From NCBI GenBank assembly GCA_051294375.1, contig CM119263.1, positions 17,280,171-17,344,170 on the forward strand: a stretch of 64,000 nt of DNA, written 5' to 3'. How positions within the stretch are numbered: position 1 is the first letter of the stretch; every line of letters begins with the position of its first letter. This DNA is from Paraspadella gotoi. Taxonomy: Eukaryota > Chaetognatha. The notes beneath the pieces are model-generated. The model was given only the letters and a program-made list of their open reading frames with translations, did no database searches and had not been told where the DNA came from. Made by a program: the position numbers and the translations under genes. This document shows, piece after piece, positions 33,534 to 44,909 of the stretch.

Positions 33534-36500
33534 TCAATTTTTGTTGCACCACTTGCAAAACAACCATTTGTTGAAGTGACTTCGAAATGAAGCCGATAGA
33601 AAATAAAGAGCAATGGGATTCGTTCCAGAGTTCAGAAATTGTAAACAAAAGGCGGTTATTTTGAAGACGTGAATGTAGAAGTTAAACGAACAATCGGTGA
33701 AGAACCTAAAAAATATAAGATGAAAAGGGGTTCAGAAAAAAGTGCCATTCGCGGAAAAGAAGCTACCAATTAAATATTGCATAGATTTTCAATTTTTGGT
33801 GAGATCAATAATTACCAAATCATGTGAAACAGTCTTGTCGGAGTCCATGTGATAAAAAAGATCAATACAAGCGACAGAACCGTCCAAGCAACTCGTTGTC
33901 TTGTTTCTATCTGCCGAACTCTGGATCCTTTTCCTTTGCTGGAGAAGAAAAAAGCATTATTAGGTCAAAAAAAATATTTAGGTCACTGATTTCTCCCATT
34001 ACACTTTAAAACACTTTACAACTTTAAAAATTTAATTTTTCTATGTTTGCCATGACATAAGCAACCATTATATGAGCTGTAAAATGTATTTTGTATTTTG
34101 TATTGTATATATATATATATATAATTTATATTGTACTGTATAAGGCATACTTTATTAGATAACAACGTTTGAATCGGTGAATTACCAAAGGGTTTTATCT
34201 TGACCCTTCTTGTCTTTCAAGATGATGGACTTGTCCCTGGCGGACGAGGAAGCTCTGAAGGATGACGAATTCTCGGCGAAGTTGAACCCGTCTTTGAAGG
34301 ATCGCTTGAATATAAAGCTTTCATTCGTTGGTCGCTTCGCCCGAGATTTACGGGAGGTATCCTTCTGAAATATTATTTTGTTTTATGTAAAATAAAATCA
34401 TAATAATGAATATTGAAAAAAATTTGACTCGCGATAAACATAATCTATAGCTGATTTATATGACAAATTAACAGATAACATGATTATTTTTAACGTTGGT
34501 GAAGTAAAGATATTTGAATATATTCTTGAACAAAATAAATATTGTCGTTTTGTTTCGTATGCAGGCTACTAATTTAACTACCTGACAATTGGCATGACTT
34601 GATGTTGGGGCGCTCAAGTTTTTTATAGTAATGTCTGTAGCTTGAACCTCATTGTCCTCCTTTGAAGAAGAGCCTGAGTTGAAGAAATGCTGCTGTTTAA
34701 TACTCTTTTTGAAATACTACTCTCTTTATCTCTATCCTTTCGTCGAAAAATAAAGAAAAACCTTTCGATCGTTCATCTTCTTTAATCTCCTCCAGTTTTA
34801 CGCTTTCCATGGGAAGATTTTTGGTACTTCTGATCAAATGACTGGCCATCAAAATGTAGCAAACTTAAAAGAATGCAAAGAATATTTTTATCTAAAAAAT
34901 ATTAGATAGTGGTTATATGGTCTTTTATGAATTAATAACGACTGAAAAATTAGTTTATAAATATATTGGTGTTGGTTCTTGGTAAAATTAGAAGAGGGTT
35001 CAGACGTTAGCTAAATGTCACCGCCACTTGATAGAAAAACCAACTATAAAATCAAAATCTATGTATTACAAGTTAAGATTAAAGGTCCCTCTTTCTGTTT
35101 AACTTTAAAGTCCGTTTTTTCCGTCATCCGACTCGACATCCGACTTCGACACTGAAGAGGAAAACAATACCGGCTAAGGAATAGTTCAGTTTCGCTGTTC
35201 CCGCCTCAACAAGATATCTTCTCTTCGAATGCTGTTTAAAAATTTTCTACTCCCACTTTCGATCGAACTTTTCCTTTCGCTTTTTTGCAAAGATCACTCA
35301 AAGATGGAAAAAACGCACACCTCGGAAAAACCCGTCCTAAAATACATCGAGGACACGTTTGTTAAACCTCGTCTGCATCCGGCTCAAACGGGTCTCATCG
35401 AAAAGACCTTGAAACACAGCCGAAGCCGTATGATGGGTTCCATGGATCAGCTTCATTTCCTGGCTCAACTGTGTCGCCTAATTGGCGCCAAGAAGACGTT
35501 GGACGTCGGCGTCTATACCGGATTCTCGTCGCTGACAATCGCCTTGGCGCTCCCTGAGGACGGAAAGGTGGTGGCTTGCGACATTTCGGAAGAGTATCCG
35601 GAGATCGGCAAACCATTCTGGAAATCTGCCGGCGTCGATGGAAAAATTTCCCTCCGGATTGCCCCGGCCATGGAAACTTTGAATTCTCTCGTCGAAGCCG
35701 AGTCCGGTACCTTCGATTTCGCCTTCATTGACGCCGACAAAGAAAATTACGGCAACTACTACGATGTCTGCATGAAGTTGATCCGTTCGGGCGGCATCAT
35801 CGCTGTCGACAACGCCACCTGGTCCGGGAGGGTGGCAGACCCGGCCGTTCAGGACGCGGAAACCGCCGCCATTCGCCGCTTAAATGAAATAATCGCCGGC
35901 GACGACAGAGTCGAGGCTTCCCTACTCGACATTGCCGACGGGGTCGTCATTGCCTTCAAGAAGTAGACTGTTCGCAAGTTCGACCGTTGAAAATTTTCTT
36001 TTTTCAGTTATAGAAATGAAAAACTATGCTCAATTGGTCATTGCTAAATTATCCATACTCTATAGTCTATTATAAGTGTTAGACATTGCAGGATGCTTGT
36101 TTTTCTTTCTTTTTATTTAATAGGAATTAAATAAAAAATGTAAATGTAAATTGAATTATTTCTATGAATCTTTTCTATCAAGTAAAAATATGTAATCATT
36201 TAGTTACCTTCATAACAACATCGTACCTGAAATGAGCGTGAGAGGGATAACGTAATAAAATGCGAATCGATATATGCAACGAACTTTGAGGTAAATCTCG
36301 TAGTTGGCCTCGCAGGACGATAAACTTTAAATAAAATGTTTGTAAATTTGTTTTCATATTTTTCTATTTTTCTATTCTAATCTGTTAATTAAATCTGATA
36401 AAATTAAATTTTATTAAATTTGATAAAATCTGGAATCACATTTGAATTTATATTAGGAGGTATTTTTATATACTTGCTCTTTCCTGGATTGAAATCCAAA

Positions 36501-37838
36501 TAGCTAATATGTGAATATGATTTCGTCATTAGTCACTGATCAACTCACCCGCGTTCGTTCCAACCAAAAATGGCATTGAGGGTTTCTGGACTGGAGTGCG
36601 GGTCGCAGAAGTGAATGTCGCTGCAGTCGGAACTAAAGGTAGAGTTGATCGAAGGCTTTTGACAATAGTAGTTACATCTGACTTCACTGAGCAACAGGTC
36701 GGGAATTCCTAGAACCAAAGCGATCGTCCAAATCACCGCCGCCTTCACGATAGTTTTTCTGCGCAACCGATCTGGAATAACGCGGTTTTTAAAAATAAGT
36801 GCGAGGGTAAGAAAGGCAAAGGATCTTTGCACTGACCAACGTGAGAGTGGTGCCACAAAGGATTAGCCGTGGCAGAATATCTGTCGTAGGAGAGCGCCAC
36901 CAAAGTGAAGACGGAAACGCCCACCGAAACTTCTTGAAGATAATTTGTAACGCGACAGATTGTGGATCCGAACGGATATTCCTGTAAAAAAGCTCATTGT
37001 ACAAAAGTGTTTCGTAGCGAATTTAGTGAACAAATTTTTACCTTGAGTGCGTAAACTAACGTGATGAATGGAACGCATAAAACAAGAACCATCAAGTCGC
37101 CGATCGAGAGATTAAGAATGAAAATATTGGGTACATTTCTCATGGTTTTGTTTGCCAGAATAGTCACGACAATCGCCATGTTTCCGATGACGCCTTGTAA
37201 AGTTAAAAGTTACAAATATGAGGAAACTCGTCGGACGATAATTTATACTCTTTTCTATCGAGCTTCGATAAGAAAAGAATAGTTTTTAACATTTGTATCA
37301 TCATTTTGCGACAACTAAAAGATTGTAATCCGCTTCTACACGTTTACCCCCGAGGGAGCCGCCTAGCATATTACTACATGTAACGGGCAGGTAAACCCGC
37401 TTGTGACGTGGTACTATTAATTTGATTTAAATAACAAATTAGAAATAGCTTTCGTAATACTGATATACGAAGTTTTTTCCATGAAAAATCTAGATTGCTT
37501 GGCAATGTTGTCTTCATCCGCAGTCTCATATATCAGAGCGACGAAGAAGCAAGATACAACCAGATGTCCGAAGCGTCATAAATTAAGTCCGATACTTAAT
37601 ACAACAATAAATATATGTCGACAATAACAAAAACTACAAAAGGTAGCTCTCTCTCTGTCTCTCTCTCTTTCTCAATTTTTGGTCGTCATAACTATTATTA
37701 TATCTAACTATTATCATTTATGTATTCCCTGTTGTCACCTGTCACGAATATGAAACCGAAGACAACGGGTACAATTACAGCCTCGGGTCTGTTGTGAAAC
37801 AGGCTTGTTTCTGTAGACGATGAGTTGCTGTAGTTCAT
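33534..37838 (-). CDS. Rhodopsin-family peptide GPCR, bombesin/CCHamide-receptor-like
   Basis: Ten exons join in phase to 453 codons plus TGA: 37838-37739, 37193-37042, 36981-36837, 36771-36549, 36324-36227, 34863-34802, 34689-34582, 34364-34186, 33938-33816, 33705-33534. The N-terminus MNYSNSSSTE has glycosylation sites; TM1 ends VTGVIGNMAIVV; TM2 has NLSIGDLMVLVLCVP; the TM3 Cys is near 93 and YDRY ends TM3 (DRY 117-119) after VSVGVSVFTLVALS. TM5 is FAFYYVIPLTLISV followed by SHLIRSTKNLP, resembling the bombesin receptor loop. TM6 has RQIETRQRVAWTV and TWTP (387-389); TM7 has NSGTNPIALYFLS (NPxxY-type 426-431), then FRSHFNKWLFC, close to CCHamide receptors. The third cytosolic loop is unusually long (about 115 residues) and spread over small exons 6-8, the least certain part. 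Intron 5 (34864-36226) contains an O-methyltransferase gene on the other strand. The ligand is probably a bombesin/CCHamide-type neuropeptide, by inference. Confidence 0.92.
35229..35966 (+). CDS. Class I SAM-dependent O-methyltransferase (caffeoyl-CoA OMT/COMTD1-like), nested in GPCR intron
   Basis: A single uninterrupted frame of 245 codons. The fold is that of cation-dependent O-methyltransferase family 3: LDVGVYTGFSSLTIALALP (91-109) is the SAM-binding motif I, VVACDISEEYP is motif post-I, FDFAFIDADKENY (162-174) and GGIIAVDNATWSGRV (188-202) supply the metal ligands Asp168, Asp194 and Asn195 with the spacing known from plant CCoAOMT. It probably methylates catechol-type hydroxyls; the substrate is unknown. 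The N-terminus MLFKNFLLPLSIELFLSLF is hydrophobic, as in membrane-anchored COMTD1; a second Met at 35304 would give a soluble form. The gene has no introns and is much GC-richer than its surroundings, in a region of split genes, so a retrocopy or horizontal origin are options. It lies wholly inside GPCR intron 5 on the opposite strand. AATAAA is at 36130. Confidence 0.93.
   Translation: MLFKNFLLPLSIELFLSLFCKDHSKMEKTHTSEKPVLKYIEDTFVKPRLHPAQTGLIEKTLKHSRSRMMGSMDQLHFLAQLCRLIGAKKTLDVGVYTGFSSLTIALALPEDGKVVACDISEEYPEIGKPFWKSAGVDGKISLRIAPAMETLNSLVEAESGTFDFAFIDADKENYGNYYDVCMKLIRSGGIIAVDNATWSGRVADPAVQDAETAAIRRLNEIIAGDDRVEASLLDIADGVVIAFKK
36130..36135 (+). promoter_or_regulatory. Candidate polyadenylation signal for the O-methyltransferase
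   Basis: AATAAA, 164 bp past the stop codon and still inside the GPCR intron, before GPCR exon 5 at 36227. Confidence 0.45.
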
Positions 37839-37918
37839 TGTGAGTTCCTAAAATAAAATGTTCTATAATAGTTAACTTTTAATATTGCTCTAATTTTAAA
37901 TGATTGTTTCAGAGCAAA

Positions 37919-40125
37919 TTAAGACACAATGAAAAATAACGTGGCGTTACTGTCTCGTGCTGATTTTGTCCCTTTTAAAATTGTTTCTGAGCCAAATTAA
38001 TTGATTATTACTTTTGGTAATATGTGCGATATACACTACTGGACATTACTGTGTCTGACCATAACCCTTGACCATCAACAAAAAAGCTAACTAGATCAAA
38101 AATAGTAAAAAAGATGTAGCAATATAGCTCGAAACGCTTACAAAATTTTAGACCATTGCTTTTATAAATGCAAAAAAAATATTAATATTATTAAAACAAA
38201 ATTTTAACGATAACTTAATAGTTAACCGAAACCAAGATGAATATTTTTTACCTATTATTTTTTCAATTTATATGAATCATATGTTTGTAATTAGTCAATT
38301 AATCTAAATAACAATATGACAAATTCATTTTCAATTTTTTTTATGAATGAGAAGTTTTTACTGCTTATTCCCTTGTGTTTAATTATCTAATATTTTTTAG
38401 GTATTTCCAAAAACCTTATATAATTACTATATTTTCCCTTTTTTTCAATTCTTTCAAATAAAAACAACATCATAAAAACATTTTAAATTAATAAAAAAAA
38501 ATTGATTGAATGATTTTGGAAAAAAATATTTTGAAATTTGAGAATAATGGATTTCGAGTTAGGAAAAAAAATTTACAATTCTAAAAAAATCAGCCTCTAG
38601 CCTTTCGATTTTTCTAGAGGCTGATTTTTTTATTTTTTTGATATTTTGATTTTCTATGCAAAACCATTATTCTCAATGAGCATAGGTCGGAGGAAATTTT
38701 TTTCGAACAATTTGAAAAAATTTTAGCTTTTTTAATTAGGCTTTTTTTAGGGAAATAAATAAATCAATTATTATACGATGGGTACATCTGAAAGTGATAT
38801 GTCTCTAAATAACAAAAAAATTTTCTTCAAGTTTTATTTTAAAATTTAAGTATTGTATCAATAAAAATAAGTGAGATACTCCCGCTTTGCCAAAATTTTT
38901 ATTTAACAAAGATTTGTACTGCGTAGTTTGAAAAAAGTTATTTTATTAAATAACTTTTGAAAGAAAAGAGCTAACAAGATGGGTGTGGTATCAAATTAAA
39001 GCCCTAATCATGGGACACCTTTCTAAAAAAGTTTTATTAAATTAAATCCATAAATCTTTACACAGCTTTTGTTTAAATCAGAGTTAAAAGTATAACAGTT
39101 TTTTGCTTTAAAAATTTTAATGAAGGCATATGAAATTTTTTATTTTTCTTTTGTAATTTGAAAAAGGAAAGACTGAATTACATTTTGATTATTATTAAAT
39201 TTTTTTTATTCCATAAAACTGCTTATATTTTTAAGTTAAAGTAAAAAACAAGCAAAAATTTATATTGTAGCTTGATAAATGTTTTTTTAAATATCAAAAA
39301 TGATAAATACAAAAATGTTTTCTTGTCTGTGAAAAAAAAATCCGGCATTTTTTATGATCTTTAACTGCAAACTAAAAGCTTGACACACTGCTTGTTTATC
39401 ATAATAAAGTTTTAAAAAATTATATAGCTGGCGATATATTTGACAAAGCAAGACATCATTGTATTAAATTGTATTGATAATTTTCTTTTAAATATAGCAA
39501 GGAATTTAATTCTATTATTTATCATCCATTTCAATTAAGAAAAAATATTTCTCTAATAGCCCATTAGAAAAGGTTCATTGACTGACTTAATGATCAAATT
39601 TTTTAAATATCTTTACTGCCCCCATTTCACAAGATATAAAAGGTTATGGTTATCATGTCAGTAAGTCCAGATTATCTGTACCCTTTATACAACCTGCATT
39701 CTGAATTTTCTTTTTTTTCCCTTTCAAATGTATTAAATAAAAAAAATTATTTGAGAGAACAATCGGCGTGGAGGATGCCATTGGTAAGCCTTAGTTACCC
39801 CACTTTCCGATCGAATTTTTAAATGAGGTTTTTTTCCATTTATTTGAGACATAACACTAACTATTGGTACTATTATTTTTTTAAATTTTTTTTATTACAA
39901 TTCTAGGAATAAATATGAATAAGTAACTTTTTTATAAAATTTATCATCTTTCACCCTATATTCGGTCATATCTAAAAAACAAAAAAAGATTTTGCATTGA
40001 TATTTTGGATATCGACATATGAAACTATAACGTTTCAAAAAATAAAAAGAAATATAATAATATTGAACAGTGAATTTTTTTATGCACGGAACAGTAACGT
40101 TACGCCATTTTTCATTGTGTCTTAA
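37919..40125. mobile_element. TTAA-flanked inverted-repeat element (non-autonomous), copy 2
   Basis: Ends are TTAA-GACACAATGAAAAAT and ATTTTTCATTGTGTC-TTAA (TTAA at 37919-37922 and 40122-40125). The terminal inverted repeats extend about 31 bp with four mismatches. The termini share the pattern GAYACARTR with the element at 1152-2866, though the longer arms differ. The 2.2-kb interior is AT-rich and has no transposase frame. Block 39560-39870 is collinear with 1480-1790 of the other element. TTAA duplications suggest piggyBac- or Kolobok-type mobilisation. Confidence 0.8.
38583..38631. repeat. Perfect 18-bp hairpin inside TTAA element
   Basis: Arms AAAAAAATCAGCCTCTAG (38583-38600) and CTAGAGGCTGATTTTTTT (38614-38631) are exact reverse complements around a 13-nt loop. 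On the plus strand it resembles a stem followed by a T run. It is probably a fold-back feature of the element. Confidence 0.8.
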
Positions 40126-40137
40126 GGGCTTAGGCTT

Positions 40138-40330
40138 TGAGGCTTAGAACGGTAATTCCAATGTGTTGCGCCGCAGTGACTTTATTTTCACATGTATTTC
40201 TCTTAGATTTGAGGTTTTTTCTCTCTTAACAAATGAGCAAATTATATACATTTTTAATGTAAGTGGGACTGGACAGACATACCGACCGACATGTTTCGGC
40301 TTCAATGTAAGCCTTCATCAGGCGCAAAAT
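40138..40330 (-). other. Diverged family D repeat with a hammerhead-like motif
   Basis: The left part (GTGTTGCGCCGCA, AACAAATGAGCA, GACAGACATACCGACCGAC) matches family D copies at 54888 and 63571. On the minus strand, CTGATGA (40321-40315), a stem GGCTT/AAGCC with 6-nt loop, GAAAC (40297-40293) and a 4-bp ACAT/ATGT stem ending at a GUC-type site (40276) reproduce the order of a hammerhead ribozyme core. Stem I is not evident, so activity is doubtful. Confidence 0.4.
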
Positions 40331-40918
40331 AAATTCTTGATTTAAAAAAACTTTTTTCTCTTTTAATAGTATTATATATAAATTGTAAAATTACTATTCA
40401 ACTAAATTTTAAAGTAATTATATAATATTAAATATATTTTAATAAAATTTTAAATCTATTTACTTAATACATTTATTAGACAGGAGAGAGGGATGATAAT
40501 GTTGTCTTCTGAACATAGAAGGAAGACCAGGTTAAAAATATTTTCTCCCCTAGGTAAGGGTAGCTCCACTCAATGGGGAGAGTCAAAAATAAACAAATCT
40601 ATAGCTCTATACCACATTATTTTTTAAATATTTATTTATTAATAAAAAGGCTAAAATGTTTTTTTTTTTTTTTGAAAAAGTTAAATTTTAAAGCCAGATT
40701 CAGATAGTTCGTAAAAAGATGTCTGCACAAAATATATATTTTATTAAAAAATTTTGATTATAAGCGAGTTAAAAATAAGAGAAACTATAAAAAATCATCA
40801 TCATCATCTTCTTTCGACAATTTTATTAGTTTTTTTACATTTTTAATGGGAAAACATAATAACATAATAACCCATTATACCTTTAACTCTTTTTTTTATA
40901 TATCAGATATTATATAAA
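40331..40918. other. AT-rich intergenic, nothing recognisable
   Basis: A/T runs and poly(T) only; no exon signal or repeat family recognised. Confidence 0.5.
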
Positions 40919-41057
40919 AACACCAAAGCCTGTCCAAAGTCATGGGCAAGATAGCTTATTTATTAAATAAACGGATAATTTTTAATAATAATAATTAATA
41001 TATAAATAAAATAATAATAATAATAATAATAATTTTATATTGGTTGTACCAATTTCA
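40919..41057 (+). repeat. Partial family A repeat with internal AAT expansion
   Basis: CACCAAAGCCTGTCCAAAGT and GATAGCTTATTTATTAAAT match the 3' half of family A. The element is then split by an (AAT)n/TA-rich insertion at 40984-41032 before ending TATTGGTTGTACCAATTTCA. Confidence 0.75.
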
Positions 41058-42377
<1,320 letters not shown>

Positions 42378-44836
42378 ATGAAGGGCCATCCTTTGCTAGG
42401 CGGGTTGCCGTCTTCCCCACACAACGCTGGGGCTCCTGCCGTCCCGCCCAACATGGCCAATCTCGTCTTCCATCCTCAGCATCTATTCACCACAGGTTGG
42501 TGACCATTCAAAAACTTAGGACCTTCTTTCCTCTATTGTAAAATTTTTCTCCGTACGTACAGCATGTGGCCTGAATTTATTTTTATCTACGATTTTATTA
42601 CAGGGGATAAAAAACTTTAAATTTACTCCATGCAATTTTACCCACTTTAATTTTTTTTTTTCCCTCAATTTTATTTTTCATTAATGTTGATTGTTGAGGT
42701 ACAGATGTAAAATGTCATTTCTTTTCAGGGCTCGGGGTTCCATCCGCCGGATTGACTCCTCAAGGATTTCAACTTCGGGCCCCGGGGCCACCGATCGTCC
42801 CCCTTGCGAGCCACGGGTTAGGCCTGTCTCTGGCTGCTGCCAACTCCGCTGCCCTCGATCCCCACCAAAGACTCTCGTCCGCTGGTGCCGCCCCCGTCGC
42901 TGCCCCTCCTGCCTTGGTCCAGTATCCCGGTCAAAAAAACCTTTGCCAACCCGTCGCAGCTGCCGCCGTGTCCGCGCGATACGCCTCAACGGCACCTCCG
43001 GCCTCGGTGCCGCCGCTACCGGTGCCGCCGCCACCGCCACCTGCGTTGGAAGGAGGAAGCGGCGCGACTTTGCCGTCTTCTTCCGTCGCCGTCAAGTCAG
43101 AATCTTCAGAGACCGCCGATTCAAAGGCTAACAACGACCCCACCTCCACGGGCGCTAAGGAGGCGGAGAACCAAGTAAATGAAGAAACAGAATCCAAGGA
43201 GATGGCGGAAGAAGGCGCGGCACCGCCGATTTTAACAGATGGCCAAATGGACGCGGCACGATCTGGAGCTCCGACTCCGCAAACTGACGTTTCCACGCAA
43301 CTAACTGTAGTTGCCACCACGACGACGTCAACGACGACGACGACTGCCAACACGACGACGTCAACGACCGATACGCCAAAGCGTCTGCACGTCTCGAACA
43401 TTCCTTTCCGGTGAGGACTTAAGTGCTTTTTTGTATTTCGTATGATCAGGAAAGAATCATTAAGTTGTTTTAAGTTAGCTCAAAATATGTATTTCACTAA
43501 TTTCAAAGAAATTGAACGGAAAATTATTTTAACGATAGGGCGCAAAGTTCTATTAACTATTCACCGAATTCAAAATTATAAAATTTTGAGTTACCTGCAT
43601 AGAAATAAAAAAAAAATATGAAAACTTAATATTAACTTAATATAATGTCTTGTTCGAAAAGAAATAATATTGAAAGATTTTGTGATCTTTTTTAAATATA
43701 TATTATAAAATATATAGTAAAATATATATTATTATCAAATATATATTATATAATAATGATTGGGATAAAAAAACGGACGTAAATTAATTTTAAAACAGTA
43801 AATTGAAATTTGCAACTACGTAAAACAAAAATAAATTTTAAATTCGTTCAGCTTTTGAAAAATTTAAAATCAAATCCATTTTAATACAATGTAAGCCTAC
43901 GCCCTTACTTTCAGATTCCGAGACCCCGAACTTCGAGCGATGTTCGCCGGGTTCGGGCCCGTTCTTGACGTGGAAATTATTTTCAACGAGCGGGGATCGA
44001 AAGGTTTCGGATTTGTGACGTTTGCGCGATCCGCGGATGCGGATAAGGCACGGGCTAAGCTCGACGGCTCAGTAGTGGATGGTCGCAAGATCGAAGTGAA
44101 CAACGCGACGGCTCGCGTCCACTCGAAGCCGCGGCCAACTCCACCTGGGGCCATTACATCTGGGGCAACTCCTAACGGCGGAGTCGCTCTGTTCAAGAAT
44201 CTCGACAATCTTGCTTCGTCGTTGCTGGGCCCTCCGCCGACTGCCGATCCTCTTCGCAGCATTGGAGTCGCTGCCGCTGCCCTGCAGCACCAGCAACGAG
44301 CAGCGGCGGCGGCCGTCGCGGCAGCGCGCCCACTTGGCGCGTTCGTTCGTCCACCTGGTGGTGCAGGGTTGTTGCCGTCGGGTCTGCTGCCTTTACCTCA
44401 TTTGACGAGCCTACAACGACCGTCCCACCTTGGAACCATCCCTGGAAGCGTTCCAGGATTAACGCCATACAATCCTGCCGCTAATAACGCGATCATTCAG
44501 GATATACTGCTGCAAAGTTTGTTGCAGCAAGCCGCCGTGGCCGGTTTTCCGGCAGGGGCCGTGCCTCACCCTACGTCCACGGCCGGCGGAGGATTTCCAC
44601 CCGGGACGGCCGCCACACCTGGCGCCCCGTTACCCGTATCCGCAGCCGCTCTGGCTGCAGCGGCTCATTCGAATGCGACAGTTGCAGCGGCCGGTCAGGT
44701 TCCAGCGTCCAATTACTCAAATCCGTACGCATCTTTAGGCTCGGCGTCTCAGGAATCGTTCGGCCAATTGTCGGGAAGTATTGGTCCCATTCACAGCCGC
44801 ACAGGCAATTATCATCAGCGATTTACACCGTATTAA
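42378..44836 (+). CDS. Rbfox: Rbfox/Fox-1 family RNA-binding splicing regulator
   Basis: Fox-1 proteins bind (U)GCAUG in pre-mRNA and control alternative splicing. Exons 42378-42495, 42729-43410 and 43915-44836 join in phase to 573 residues. A Pro/Ala/Thr-rich N-terminus ends in [12 protein letters not shown], then [40 protein letters not shown] (RNP1 296-303) and [14 protein letters not shown]. This is an almost canonical Fox-1 RRM, with RNP2 in LHVSNI. The single RRM intron falls after IPF within an Arg codon; the rest of the RRM and the whole C-terminus share one exon, unlike the many small exons of vertebrate Rbfox genes. The Ala/Pro-rich tail ends QRFTPY, matching the conserved RFAPY end. 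The frame is open upstream to another Met at 42285, and an acceptor-like CAG precedes 42378, so upstream exons or an alternative start are possible. AATAAA is at 44904. Confidence 0.95.
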
Positions 44837-44903
44837 ACTTTTATATGAGTTCAGTAACGAATGCAAGTTAACCAAGAAAGCTCACTGCTTAAACGATTCT
44901 GCA

Positions 44904-44909
44904 AATAAA
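44904..44909 (+). promoter_or_regulatory. Candidate polyadenylation signal for Rbfox
   Basis: AATAAA, 68 bp past the Rbfox stop. Further AATAAA motifs follow (about 45220), so a longer 3' UTR is possible. Confidence 0.35.

Noticed and set aside
34217-34375. Plus-strand frame starting MMDLSLADEEALKDDEF
   Set aside because: The same DNA on the minus strand is an in-phase exon of the GPCR third loop (34364-34186) with good acceptor and donor, and the plus frame has no partner exons.
36200-36226. Extension of GPCR exon 5 through GTACGATGTTGTTATGAAG to a GTAACT donor
   Set aside because: It introduces an in-frame stop, whereas splicing at GTACGA joins in phase to the loop sequence CYILMASHLIRS typical of this receptor group.
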